A DNA stretch of 57,527 nt from Candidatus Hydrogenedentota bacterium (GTDB lineage Bacteria; Hydrogenedentota; Hydrogenedentia; Hydrogenedentales; JAJRTN01): positions 1-57,527 of the forward strand of contig JAJRTN010000158.1 of the NCBI GenBank assembly GCA_024278275.1, given 5' to 3'. Shown here one piece after another: positions 17,619-26,704 of the stretch. The number at the start of each line of letters is the position of its first letter. The stretch's first letter is position 1. The notes beneath the pieces are model-generated. The model was not told the origin of the DNA and ran no database searches. It saw only the letters and a program-made list of their open reading frames with translations. The translations under genes were made by a program, and so were the position numbers.

Positions 17619-18905
17619 TTAACCCAACTCCGCGAAAACCGCCTTTGCCGCCTCCAGGGTTCGCGCGATGTCGCCCTCGCCGTGGGCATTGCTCATAAAG
17701 GCCGCCTCGTATTGCGAAGGTGCGAAGTAAATGCCCCGTTCCAGCATGCCCCAGAAAAACTTCGCGTACCGTTCCGTGTCCGAGGCCGTGGCCTGGGCAT
17801 AGTTGGTTACGGCGTTCTCGTTGAAAAACAGGCAGGCCATGGAGCCCACCTGTGTGCGGTAGACCGGGATGCCGGATTCGGCGGCAATCTCGCCCAGGCC
17901 CTCGCCAAGCTGCCGGTGTTTCTTCTCGATGGATTCAAACACGCCCGGCGCCGTGAGCACGTCGAGCGTGGCGATACCGGCCGCCGTGGCGAGGGGGTTG
18001 CCGCTGAGGGTGCCCGCCTGGTAGACAGGCCCCACGGGGGAGAGTTGGTCCATCAGTTCCGCCGGGCCGCCATAGGCCCCCACGGGCAGGCCGCCGCCGA
18101 TAACCTTTCCCAGCGTGGTGAGGTCGGGCGTGACGCCGTAACGTTCCTGCGCGCCGCCCAGGGCCACGCGGAAACCCGACATGACTTCGTCGAAGATGAG
18201 CAGGGCGCCATGCTTTTTCGTGATGGCGCGCAGTCCTTCGAGGTAGCCCGGCTCCGGGGGAATCACCCCCATGTTTCCGGCCACGGGCTCGACAATGATG
18301 CAGGCAATGTTCTCCCCATGCTCGTTGAAGACGGCCTCCGTGGCCTCCAGGTCGTTGTACGGCATGGTGAGCGTGCAGGCCGCGTGCGCTTCGGGTATGC
18401 CGGGACTGGTCGGCGTGCCGAGGGTGGTCAACCCGCTGCCCGCCGCCACGAGGAGACTGTCCACATGGCCGTGATAGCAGCCTTCGACCTTTACAACCAG
18501 GTCGCGGCCGGTGCAGCCCCGCGCGAGGCGGATGGCGCTCATGGTGGCCTCCGTGCCGCTGTTTACCAGGCGCACCTTTTCGATGCCTGGCACGAGAGCG
18601 GCAATCTTCTCCGCCAGGATGATTTCCGCTTCCGTGGGGATGCCGAAGCTCGCCCCCCGCTCCATGGCCTTGCACACCGCCTCGACCACCGCCGGGTGGG
18701 CGTGCCCCAGCACCAGGGGCCCCCACGACAACACGTAGTCAATCAGTTCATTGCCATCGGCATCCGTAATGGTGGCTCCCTTGCCCGACGTGACGAAGAA
18801 GGGATCGCCGCCCACGCCCTTGAAGGCCCGCACGGGACTGTTTACGCCGCCCACCAGGGTCCGGTTCGCCTGCCGCCAAAGGGAATTCGAGGTGTCACGT
18901 TTCAT
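17619..18905 (-). CDS. hemL: Glutamate-1-semialdehyde 2,1-aminomutase
   Basis: A 428-residue PLP-dependent enzyme that converts glutamate-1-semialdehyde to 5-aminolevulinate in the C5 tetrapyrrole route. VGGVNSPVRAFKGVGG near the start, NSGTEATMSAIRLARG, the PLP-contacting FDEVMSGFR (238-246) and Lys267 in TTLGKVIGGGLPVG are diagnostic. Length is normal. The ATG follows GGGAGAG. With hemW about 4.5 kb away, the region has two heme-related genes, but they are not in one operon. Other C5-pathway genes are not in the window. Confidence 0.95.
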   Translation of the reverse strand: MKRDTSNSLWRQANRTLVGGVNSPVRAFKGVGGDPFFVTSGKGATITDADGNELIDYVLSWGPLVLGHAHPAVVEAVCKAMERGASFGIPTEAEIILAEKIAALVPGIEKVRLVNSGTEATMSAIRLARGCTGRDLVVKVEGCYHGHVDSLLVAAGSGLTTLGTPTSPGIPEAHAACTLTMPYNDLEATEAVFNEHGENIACIIVEPVAGNMGVIPPEPGYLEGLRAITKKHGALLIFDEVMSGFRVALGGAQERYGVTPDLTTLGKVIGGGLPVGAYGGPAELMDQLSPVGPVYQAGTLSGNPLATAAGIATLDVLTAPGVFESIEKKHRQLGEGLGEIAAESGIPVYRTQVGSMACLFFNENAVTNYAQATASDTERYAKFFWGMLERGIYFAPSQYEAAFMSNAHGEGDIARTLEAAKAVFAELG

Positions 18906-19028
18906 GGTGCTCTCCCGGGGATCAAATACAAGGATAAGAAGGTAAAACCAACTCGGAGAGCTTACGGGTTAAACGTGTCTCCCGTCAAATACACCAACGG
19001 GGGCCGACGGGGGCCAGGGCCTGCCCCG

Positions 19029-20066
19029 CTAGGGTGTCGCCACGCCCAGGCGCACCGTGCCGCCGAAGGCGATGAGACGAAGCTCGCGGACGATACGGGC
19101 GGTTTCGGGGGTCGTGCCCGGCATGAAGTGGAGCTTACCGCCGGTGACCGTGGCGTACAGGCCGGAGGCGAGGTCGCCGTGGGGCCACGGAAAGGTGCCG
19201 TAAAACGGTGCGTTTCGGCTGAAATCCACCCACACGCCAACGGCCTGGTCCGGTATGGTGTCCTCGGTGACGGCGATGGCGGACGCAGTTCCCGGCACGT
19301 TGAGCGTGATGGTGGCCGGACTGGCGAGAGGTGCGCCGTACGTTCCCGTGGCACTGGTCCAAAAGACTTCCTGGTTCGCCGTGTTCAAGGCGATTTGCAG
19401 GGGAGTGGCCCGGCTTCCCGTCAACACGACCTCCTCTAATCCGGCGCCATCGAGCGGTACACGGCGAATCCGGGAACCGTCCCGCTCCGCCCAGTAGCAA
19501 TAACGGTTGTCCAGGTCAAGGGCCAACCATTCGGGGCGATCCAGGTTGGACACGAGCGTGGTAATATCGCCTGTTTCCAGGAAGGCGGAACCGATTATGC
19601 CCGCGTCACGGTCCGCCCAGTAGATAACCCTGTTCCCGGCGTCCACGGCGATGCCCATGGGCCGCCGCGGGCCGACCACCACGTCCGTGATGGGGCCACC
19701 GCTCGACAGGGCACACTGGATACGTCCGGGGGAAGACCAATACAACTTCTCCTGTGTCGTGTCCAGCACGATACCCCCGGGAGCGTCCAGATTGGCCACG
19801 ACGGTTTGAATGGCGCCGCCCGCTGCCGGGGCGCGAAGAATGCGCCGCCCGTCCCGGTCGAGCCAGTACAGCGTGGCCGCGTCGAAGTCCAGCGCCAGGC
19901 TCGCGGCGTCACGGGCCATCGGCAGGGGCCGCTCCACCGCGCCGGCATCAAGATTGATACGACTGACACCGGCCGACTCGGCATAATAAACATCCTGCGC
20001 GGCGCGGGCGGACACGAGCCCCCACACCGCCCCGCCCGTCACAAGGGCCGCCCAAAACATGCGCAT
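19029..20066 (-). CDS. Secreted YWTD-type beta-propeller protein
   Basis: A 345-residue exported protein. Residues 1-22 form a signal peptide ending ARA. At least four repeats carry the LDL-receptor class B pattern, with (L/I/C)YW followed by Asp and a basic strand (LYWLDRDGRRI, LYWSSPGRI, IYWADRDAG, CYWAERDGSRI), so it should fold as a propeller for ligand or surface binding. A C-terminal beta segment (about 250-345) follows. The ATG at 20066 has GGAGG 8 bases upstream and is preferred over two earlier ATGs. Its binding partner is unknown. Confidence 0.82.
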   Translation of the reverse strand: MRMFWAALVTGGAVWGLVSARAAQDVYYAESAGVSRINLDAGAVERPLPMARDAASLALDFDAATLYWLDRDGRRILRAPAAGGAIQTVVANLDAPGGIVLDTTQEKLYWSSPGRIQCALSSGGPITDVVVGPRRPMGIAVDAGNRVIYWADRDAGIIGSAFLETGDITTLVSNLDRPEWLALDLDNRYCYWAERDGSRIRRVPLDGAGLEEVVLTGSRATPLQIALNTANQEVFWTSATGTYGAPLASPATITLNVPGTASAIAVTEDTIPDQAVGVWVDFSRNAPFYGTFPWPHGDLASGLYATVTGGKLHFMPGTTPETARIVRELRLIAFGGTVRLGVATP

Positions 20067-20102
20067 CGTCATCACCTCCATCGCACTTGGAGATCACCCA
20101 CT

Positions 20103-20660
20103 TCAGGGCATTTCCGCACCGGTCTCCACGTCCCAGCCCTTGACCACCGTCTCCTGGAGCGCTCCGGTCGCATCATAGCGCTTGTAGGTGAACTTTATGG
20201 TCCGGAAATTCAACTTTACTTCTTCGGTGGGAGTGTCCGTGGCCGCGCCACCGCCCGAATAGCCTTAAATAACCACATCCGTCATTTCGATGAGCAGATA
20301 GGACTGGGGCGCATCGCCCATAGAACTTGTAAAGTCAATGTTCACCGTGGCGAAACGCGTTCCGGCGGCACAAGCCACCATGAGTTTGGGCGACGACTTG
20401 TCCAGCGTCTTGAGCATGGTAAGGTCGGAAAACCCCGGTTCCAGTGCCCGCCGGCCGCCACGGGGATCCGTGCGGTGCGAGACCGCTTGCGTCGTGCCCC
20501 AACTCACCGAAAGGACATCAATCCAGTTCACGTGATCGGCGTCGGTCGACTCGCCATCCACACCGTCATATTGAGCAAAAACCGCAGCCGCGGCATTGTG
20601 TTGTACCACGGCGCCGAGACAAAGCACACCAATAATCACGCTTATCCGAAGTTTGTTCAT
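20103..20660 (-). pseudogene. Exported Hcp-like protein interrupted by an in-frame stop
   Basis: The gene starts at 20660 after GGGAG and encodes a signal peptide (SVIIGVLCLGAVV, then AAAA). An Hcp/T6SS tube-like domain follows (YDGVDGESTDADHVNWIDVLSVSWG). The frame meets TAA at 20267-20265 right after MTDVVI. With no shift it then continues for 53 more codons to TGA at 20103, encoding GYSGGGAATDTPTEEVKLNF and the final Hcp strands. Thus one nonsense codon splits an otherwise intact 185-codon gene. Readthrough or a sequencing error is possible. A Sec signal means it is not a classical T6SS effector tube. Confidence 0.8.
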
Positions 20661-21236
20661 GGAATCGTCTCCCGTCAGCCCGTTTGGCCCGTGTCCAGCC
20701 TTTCTTTGCCAAATACTTTGTACCAAACCCTTCATTGATGCCGCCTATTCCCTTCGCATGGTATTTTAACATTTTTTTCATTTTGGCCGGGTGGGCCGGT
20801 GTTATTTTCAACAAGGCGAAAAAATGGAGGGGCGGATTCACCCTGGTGTCATGGGTCGGTGAGCGTGCCAATCCCGGCGAGACGGTTTCCCGCTTAACCC
20901 GGATATTTCACCCGTTTCCTGTTGCGCACGCGTATCCCGGGCCGTCTCAAGGACTTGTCTTGCCCGGCGAACTCGACGTGCATCTACAGGCGGTCGCCTC
21001 CCCCGTTTCGCCAAGCCCTTTACCTGGCCCCATTCACCCATGCTTATGACGAGCGGGGGTGATAATGTCCGGGCTGGAAATGGAAACCCCGTCGAGAGCA
21101 GAAGCGACGGTGAGACCTTGGGGCCGTTTGCGGGGGATTTTGTGAGATTCCTCACAAAAAAGTTGCGATTCCTGCGTCATGACAGACGGGGCGGCCGGCG
21201 GCGCAGACCCGGCCAGGCCGGAAGCACGCATCACTA
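20661..21236. other. Intergenic region with a TIR-bounded repeat
   Basis: This 576-base gap lies between the Hcp-like gene and the glycosyltransferase. Its main content is the inverted-repeat-bounded element at 20898-21075. The rest, including the sequence near 21130-21230, shows no gene, and the small readings there have no ribosome sites. Confidence 0.6.
20898..21075. mobile_element. MITE-like element, copy A
   Basis: The left end CCCGGATATTTCACCC and the reverse complement of the right end, CCCGGACATTATCACCC, match with one mismatch and one gap, giving terminal inverted repeats around 178 bases. A second copy is at 36698. The two share the ends plus internal blocks such as TTGCGCACGCGT and GTTTCGCCA. 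There is no coding capacity, so any transposition would need an enzyme encoded elsewhere. Confidence 0.65.
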
Positions 21237-22037
21237 TCACCGTTTCATGGGCGCCTTGGTCTCCCCCATGAGGTCGTCGAGGATCAGGAGCCGTTCGCAC
21301 CAGATCATGAGGAGGGTGCAGAGGTATCGTCGGCCCATTTTTCGGAGTTTGAGGTTGGATTGTCCCCAGGTGCGTCCGGACCAGGAAATAGGGATGGCGG
21401 CGATGCGATAACCGCGGATGAGCGATGACAGGGACATCTCGATGGTGATGTTGAAGTGGGCGGCCTGCAAGGGACTGATGCTCTCGATAACGTGGCGACG
21501 GTAGACTTTGAAGGCGTTGGTAAGGTCATTGTGGTGGGTGAAAAACATGAGTTGCATCATGCGGTTGACCATGCGGTTCACCACGCGCTTTACGGGCGGG
21601 TAATGGGTCACCTTTCCACCCTTGCTGAAACGCGATCCGAAGACGCAATCATAGCCTTCTTCAATTTTCCGGTAGCACCGGACCACGTCCTCGGGGTGGT
21701 CGGAGGAATCGGCCATGACCACGGCCAGCACGTCACCGTCGAAATGGCGGAGGCCGCATCGAATGGCCCGGCCCAGGCCACCGGGCGGGGTGTTTGTTAC
21801 CATGTGCAGTTCAGGGATCGACGCCCGTGCGTTTTCGACCACGGCGGGCGTGTCGTCGGTGCTGTTGTCGTTCACCACGAGCAGGTCGAAGGGAATACCT
21901 TCGGCGCGCAGGAGGGATGCCAAAGCGTTCAGCGTGGGCAGGATGTTCGCCGACTCATTGTAGGCCGGGATCAGGACGGTGTAGCGGAGTGTGTTGGGCG
22001 CCTCGGGGCGCAATTCAGATGCGGCCCTCGAAACCAT
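21237..22037 (-). CDS. Family 2 glycosyltransferase (dolichol-phosphate mannosyltransferase-like)
   Basis: A 266-residue GT-A enzyme, likely transferring a sugar from a nucleotide donor to a lipid or glycan. The N-terminal [12 protein letters not shown], the [10 protein letters not shown] donor-site block and [12 protein letters not shown] (DxD region) are typical of the polyprenyl-phosphate glycosyltransferase group. No C-terminal membrane helices follow. Its ATG lies inside the last 23 bases of the upstream epimerase gene, indicating translational coupling. The pair probably makes and transfers a modified hexose for surface polysaccharide; the sugar is unknown. Confidence 0.88.
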   Translation of the reverse strand: MVSRAASELRPEAPNTLRYTVLIPAYNESANILPTLNALASLLRAEGIPFDLLVVNDNSTDDTPAVVENARASIPELHMVTNTPPGGLGRAIRCGLRHFDGDVLAVVMADSSDHPEDVVRCYRKIEEGYDCVFGSRFSKGGKVTHYPPVKRVVNRMVNRMMQLMFFTHHNDLTNAFKVYRRHVIESISPLQAAHFNITIEMSLSSLIRGYRIAAIPISWSGRTWGQSNLKLRKMGRRYLCTLLMIWCERLLILDDLMGETKAPMKR

Positions 22038-23076
22038 GGTAAATCTCCCGCAGAATATCGTCGATGTTGTAGGTGAAACGCCAATCGGGATAGTGTGCCT
22101 GAAACTTACGCACGTCGCCTATCCACCAGATGTGGTCGCCGCTGCGGTTTTCGTCCACGTAGACGGTGTTCATCCGTTTCCCGGTGATGAACTCGCACTT
22201 GGCAATGGCCTCCTGCATGGAACAGTTGCTGTGGCGGCTGCCGCCGATGTTATATACCTCGCCCGCGCGCGGCGCCCGGGCGACCTCGAGGAAACACGAC
22301 ACGAGATCATGGCTGTGGATGTTGTCGCGCACCTGCTTGCCGCCGTAGCCGAAGATCCGGTATTCCCGGCCAGTCATGGCGCACTTCATGAGGTAGGAGA
22401 GGAAGCCGTGCAGTTCCGCGCCGGCATGGCCCGGCCCCGTGAGACAGCCGCCCCGGAAGACCGCCGTCTTCATGCCGAAATAGCGCCCGTACTCCTGCAC
22501 CATCACGTCCGCCGCCACCTTCGACGCGCCGAAGACCGAATGCTTGCACTGATCGATGGACATCGTTTCGTCGATGCCGTGCTCCGCCCAGGGATGGCCG
22601 GGATCCAGCTCCCACCGCGTCTCCCGCTCCACCAGGGGCAGGGCGTTGGGCGCATCGCCGTAGACCTTGTTGGTCGAGGTGAAGGCAAAGGTGGCCTCCG
22701 GCGCGTGTTTGCGGGTAAGTTCCAGCAGGTTCAGCGTGCCCATGGCGTTGACGCCGAAATCGGTGAGGGGTTCGCGCGCGGCCCAATCGTGACTGGGCTG
22801 GGCGGCTGTGTGGATGATGACGGCAATCTCGCCGGCGAACTCGGCGAAGATTTTCTCCAGCGCGGCGAGGTCGCGGATATCCGCCTCGAAGTGGCGGTAG
22901 GCCGGGCAGGTTTCACGCAGGCGATCCACCGCCCAGCGCGTGGACGCTTCCTCCCCAAAGAAATACGCGCGCAGGTCATTGTCGATGCCCGCCACGGCAT
23001 AGCCTTCCGCCGTGAAACGGCGCACCGTCTCCGCGCCGATCAGCCCCGCCGACCCCGTCACGATTGCTACCGCCAT
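22015..23076 (-). CDS. NAD-dependent epimerase (CDP-paratose 2-epimerase-like)
   Basis: A 353-residue extended-SDR enzyme. [10 protein letters not shown] binds [13 protein letters not shown] carries the catalytic Ser/Tyr region, and [23 protein letters not shown], then FRGGCLTGP, strongly resemble CDP-paratose/tyvelose 2-epimerases of O-antigen synthesis. The ATG at 23076 follows GAGGAG; a longer reading from 23106 is not supported. Downstream, the glycosyltransferase start overlaps its 3' end. An imperfect inverted repeat lies upstream at 23148-23210. Confidence 0.85.
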   Translation of the reverse strand: MAVAIVTGSAGLIGAETVRRFTAEGYAVAGIDNDLRAYFFGEEASTRWAVDRLRETCPAYRHFEADIRDLAALEKIFAEFAGEIAVIIHTAAQPSHDWAAREPLTDFGVNAMGTLNLLELTRKHAPEATFAFTSTNKVYGDAPNALPLVERETRWELDPGHPWAEHGIDETMSIDQCKHSVFGASKVAADVMVQEYGRYFGMKTAVFRGGCLTGPGHAGAELHGFLSYLMKCAMTGREYRIFGYGGKQVRDNIHSHDLVSCFLEVARAPRAGEVYNIGGSRHSNCSMQEAIAKCEFITGKRMNTVYVDENRSGDHIWWIGDVRKFQAHYPDWRFTYNIDDILREIYHGFEGRI

Positions 23077-23147
23077 GTCTGCTCCTCGTGGACCTGTTTC
23101 GGGCACAATTCTATCCCACTTCCCCTGCCGTGCGCCACGCCAGCGTT

Positions 23148-23210
23148 CGGGATGACAAAGAAGGGGAAGGAAGCAGGCCGGTTCGTGTCTTTTTCTCCCT
23201 TGTCATTCCG
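23148..23210. repeat. Imperfect inverted repeat (GTCATTCC family)
   Basis: CGGGATGACAAAGAAGGGG (23148-23166) and TCTCCCTTGTCATTCCG (about 23194-23210) are imperfect reverse complements across a short spacer. This is a decayed relative of the GTCATTCC-type palindromes at 13273 and 17428. It lies between divergent genes. Confidence 0.55.
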
Positions 23211-23302
23211 TGGCAAGATCCTTTACCCGGTTTCATCCTGTGCTATATTGTGCCTGGTTCACCGCGCCGGTTGGCGGCGCAGCACACGGAGGGATTCAGA
23301 CC

Positions 23303-24325
23303 ATGTTGAGTTATCTCTTGGTATCCACGTTGACCTTGACGGCGCCAGTTCCACCGGCCACGCCGGTGCCCATCATTTTTGATACGGACATGGATACCGA
23401 CGTGGATGACGTGGGGGCACTGGCCGTGTTGCACGCGCTCATGGACCGGGGGGAAGCCCAACTGTTGGCGGTCATCCATTCCGCCCCGGCGCCTGACGGT
23501 CCCGTCTGTGTGCAGGCGGTGAACGCCTGGTATGGCCGGGAAAACCTTCCCGTAGGTTGGACCGACTGGCCGACGGTAGAGACAAGCCCGGTATATGCCC
23601 TGTACCGCCAGGCACGCCGGCACATCCGCGATACGGGCGCGGACTATGTACCCGCCGTGGCCGAGATGTACCGTGCGGCCAAGGGCGGCAAGACTCCGGC
23701 CGTGCAGGACGGCGTGCGGCTCTACCGAAAAACCCTGGCCGCCGCGGACGATGGATCGGTGGTCATTTGCGCGGTGGGGATGCTGACGGCCCTGGCGGGA
23801 CTCCTGGAGAGCGGTCCCGACGACATCAGCCCCCTGTCGGGGCGCGACCTGGTGGCGCGCAAGGTCAAGCGGCTGGTCACCATGGCCACCAGTGGTTTTC
23901 CGGAAGGGCATCAGACCTTCAATTGGCACTGCGACCTGCCGTCCGCCGCGAAGGTGCTCAACGGCTGGCCCGTGGCCCTGGCGGTGATGCCCCACGGGGA
24001 AAGCATTCTCACCGGCGGCCGCCTGGTGCGCGAGGGGGATCCCGAGAATCCCTGCGTGCGCGCCTACGACATTTACGTGAAAACCCCCGCCAAGGCGCGT
24101 TCCAGCTGGGATCTCCTCACCGCCCTCTACGCGGTACGGGGGGCGGCGCCTTTCTTCCGGGACAAGACCGGGTATCGCCTGGCCCTGGACGGCCGGACGG
24201 GCACGATCCAGTGGCGCGAGGCTCCCGCCTCACCCCATATTTTTGTCGAGCAGACCGCGAAGGACGAGGCAATTGCCGAGGCACTGGAAGCGCTGCTTCT
24301 CCACGTCCCCGCATCGCGCCAATAA
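23303..24325 (+). CDS. Nucleoside hydrolase-like protein
   Basis: A 340-residue protein of the inosine-uridine nucleoside hydrolase fold. These enzymes cleave the N-glycosidic bond of nucleosides using a calcium held by an Asp cluster. IIFDTDMDTDVDDVGAL (about 23-39) is that cluster. A short hydrophobic start (LSYLLVSTLTLTAP) suggests export. The ATG at 23303 has GGAGGG 9 bases upstream. The neighbouring DUF5722 gene follows 38 bases later on the same strand, so the two may form an operon for exported scavenging. The true substrate might be a ribosyl glycoside other than a nucleoside. Confidence 0.82.
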   Translation: MLSYLLVSTLTLTAPVPPATPVPIIFDTDMDTDVDDVGALAVLHALMDRGEAQLLAVIHSAPAPDGPVCVQAVNAWYGRENLPVGWTDWPTVETSPVYALYRQARRHIRDTGADYVPAVAEMYRAAKGGKTPAVQDGVRLYRKTLAAADDGSVVICAVGMLTALAGLLESGPDDISPLSGRDLVARKVKRLVTMATSGFPEGHQTFNWHCDLPSAAKVLNGWPVALAVMPHGESILTGGRLVREGDPENPCVRAYDIYVKTPAKARSSWDLLTALYAVRGAAPFFRDKTGYRLALDGRTGTIQWREAPASPHIFVEQTAKDEAIAEALEALLLHVPASRQ

Positions 24326-24363
24326 CCGACGCGTCCGGCGCGAATGGGAAAGGACACGCCACC

Positions 24364-26412
24364 ATGTCGATTGCATACGCCCTTCTGGCGGGGATCCTGG
24401 CGACGGCGCCCCCCGGCATTCACCACATAGACGCCACGGCCGATCGCCTCGAAATCCATCTGGCGGGGGCCTCGGAGGGTACCTGGACGCTGGTGGAGTT
24501 GTGGCCCCATGAATCCCCAACGCCGGCCCTGGCGGCAACACGCACCGTCTGGAGGGGAAATCCCGGCAAGACTCCCGTGTCCATCCCACGCTTCGACGGG
24601 CCGCGCGACCGTCTGTATATGAAGTTCCAGTTGCTCCAGGAAGGCCGGCCCGAGGGTGACCCGCAATACGTAACCGGCCTCTCAGGCCTCCCGGCACGCG
24701 ATTTTCCCATTCCATGGCCCGAGAGCAAGAAGGGCCTCACGTGTCCCGTGGACCTGGACGACGTTATTGCCCTCGGAACGAAGTACGCCGTGGTTAACTC
24801 TCCCGTCAGCATGCTTCTTGATGTACACAACGAAGACCCGGAGTACACATGGGCTGTGGACGGCGAAGAGGTGCCCATTAACATGCCCTGGGTACGGCCG
24901 TGGCTGGATGCCCGCATCAAGCGCATGAGCGACGCGGGCATCAACATCACCCTCGTCTGTACCAACCTTATCCCCCAGGCACCGGACCCCGCCAACCCGC
25001 TCATTCACCCCGATTCCGACCTCGCCAACGCCCCCGCACACCATGGCGCGTTCAATATGCGCGATTCGAAGGGCATCCGCTACTTCCGCGCCGCCATGGA
25101 GTTCCTGGCCGACCGCTACACCCGCTCCGACGGCCAATACGGCCGTATCAGCGGGATCGTCGTGGGCAACGAGGTGCAAAGCCACTGGGTCTGGTACAAC
25201 CAGGGGGAAGCCACGGTGGAGGAAATCGTGCGGGACTACGTGGTGGCCCTGCGTATCGCCGACCTGGCCGCCCGGAAAACGCACCGGGGGCTGCGGGTTT
25301 ATGCTTCCCTTGAACACCACTGGACCAAACGGGGCTACACGAACAATCCCCTGAAGGAAGCACGGGGCCGGGAAGTCCTCGAACGGCTGGCCCGCTCATC
25401 CCGGCGTGAGGGTGATTTCCCCTGGAACCTGGCGTTCCACCCCTACCCGGACAACCTCTTCGAGCCGCGCTTCTGGAAGGACCGCATCGCCCCCCTGCGT
25501 TTTGACGCGCCCAAAATCACCTTTAAGAATATCGAGGTGCTGCCTGCCTTCATGGCCCGGGAAGAGATGCGGTACGCAGGCAAACCCCGGCGCATTATTC
25601 TCTCGGAACAGGGCTTTCACACGCCGGACGGTCCCGATGGCGAGCAGGTGCAGGCGGCGGCATTCGCCTATGCCTATTACAAGGTAAAGCATCTCGATGG
25701 CATCGACGCGTTGATGTTGCACCGTCATGTATCCGCGCGGGACGAGGGCGGCCTCAAGCTGGGCTTGTGGACCTGGGATCCCAAGGGGAAAACCGGTTTC
25801 GAGCCGGGACGGAAAAAGTATATCTGGGAGGTCTTCCGCAAGGCGGACACCCCCGAGTGGGAAGAGGCTTTCGCCTTTGCCCTGCCCATCATCGGGCTGA
25901 AAACCTGGGAAGACGCCCTGCCCGCCACGGAAATCGACACCCGTCCCGCACCGGTCGTGGACGCTTCCCGCGTGGTTCTTGACTGCTATGAGGATTTGCG
26001 GCGGGCGAAAGTCGAGAACAGCCTTGATTTCCGCCCCGTCGAGGTGATTCGCGCCGCGGGTTGGCTTGCACCGGCCATCTTCCACCACCCCATGGACAAG
26101 GGCGTGGGAACGGCCACGTACACCGTATCGCTTCCACGGGCGGACCAGGGGAGCCGGCTGGTTTTTCGCTTTGACACGCAACTCCAGGCCAAGAGCGCCA
26201 ACGGCGTGGGTTTCTCCGTGTTGGTCGATGGCAAGACCGTTTGGTCCGTCGAGCAGGTGACTGAAGCCGGCATTGCGCGGGAAGTGGAACTCACTTCCTG
26301 GGCGGGAAAGGAGATTCGCTTGGGCCTGGGCGTGGATGCTTTGGGGAACGCCGCCAACGATTGGGCGGTTTGGGTTCAGCCGCTTGTAATGATTGAGGCA
26401 CCCGGACGGTAA
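24364..26412 (+). CDS. DUF5722 secreted glycosidase-like protein
   Basis: A 682-residue exported protein. After a signal peptide (YALLAGILATAP) and a small beta domain (about 20-110), a TIM-barrel-like DUF5722 region spans about 130-500. GNEVQSHWVWYN supplies a candidate acid/base Glu, and IILSEQGFHT a candidate nucleophile Glu, the spacing and setting of clan GH-A glycosidases. HPYPDNLFEPRFW is another conserved-looking block. A jelly-roll-like domain ends the protein (about 545-682). AAAGGA precedes the ATG. Substrate and activity are not established by sequence alone. Confidence 0.75.
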   Translation: MSIAYALLAGILATAPPGIHHIDATADRLEIHLAGASEGTWTLVELWPHESPTPALAATRTVWRGNPGKTPVSIPRFDGPRDRLYMKFQLLQEGRPEGDPQYVTGLSGLPARDFPIPWPESKKGLTCPVDLDDVIALGTKYAVVNSPVSMLLDVHNEDPEYTWAVDGEEVPINMPWVRPWLDARIKRMSDAGINITLVCTNLIPQAPDPANPLIHPDSDLANAPAHHGAFNMRDSKGIRYFRAAMEFLADRYTRSDGQYGRISGIVVGNEVQSHWVWYNQGEATVEEIVRDYVVALRIADLAARKTHRGLRVYASLEHHWTKRGYTNNPLKEARGREVLERLARSSRREGDFPWNLAFHPYPDNLFEPRFWKDRIAPLRFDAPKITFKNIEVLPAFMAREEMRYAGKPRRIILSEQGFHTPDGPDGEQVQAAAFAYAYYKVKHLDGIDALMLHRHVSARDEGGLKLGLWTWDPKGKTGFEPGRKKYIWEVFRKADTPEWEEAFAFALPIIGLKTWEDALPATEIDTRPAPVVDASRVVLDCYEDLRRAKVENSLDFRPVEVIRAAGWLAPAIFHHPMDKGVGTATYTVSLPRADQGSRLVFRFDTQLQAKSANGVGFSVLVDGKTVWSVEQVTEAGIAREVELTSWAGKEIRLGLGVDALGNAANDWAVWVQPLVMIEAPGR

Positions 26413-26423
26413 GATAATATCAT

Positions 26424-26443
26424 GAGGCCGGGAGCCTTTTTTT
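26424..26443 (+). terminator. Weak Rho-independent terminator after the DUF5722 gene
   Basis: AGGC, a 5-base loop and GCCT form a short stem followed by seven T residues, 12 bases after the stop codon at 26412. The stem is only 4-5 bp, so it is a moderate candidate. Confidence 0.55.
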
Positions 26444-26704
26444 CGTCTGGACATACGGAGAATATCGTGCGATAATCCGGTTGGTTTTCAGTCGCCGACG
26501 GTGCATATGGCGCCGTTTGGCGCAAACGTCTTGCCACGCGCGCCCTTACCGGGGGAGGAGATTACAACGTCATGGCTGATCCGCCTGAACGTTGATGCCT
26601 TGTTGGGCGGCCTGTCCGTGGCCCCCGCGAAGCAACGTCTCGGAGCAACGTTTCGTTCCATAGCCCCTCACCATTTTACCCTCACACAAGGATGTCTCGC
26701 TGTC

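Noticed and set aside
23557-24363. Longer N-terminus of the DUF5722 protein
   Set aside because: The extension overlaps the nucleoside hydrolase in another frame and reads as low-complexity Arg/Gly/Pro; the start at 24364 has a ribosome site and signal peptide.
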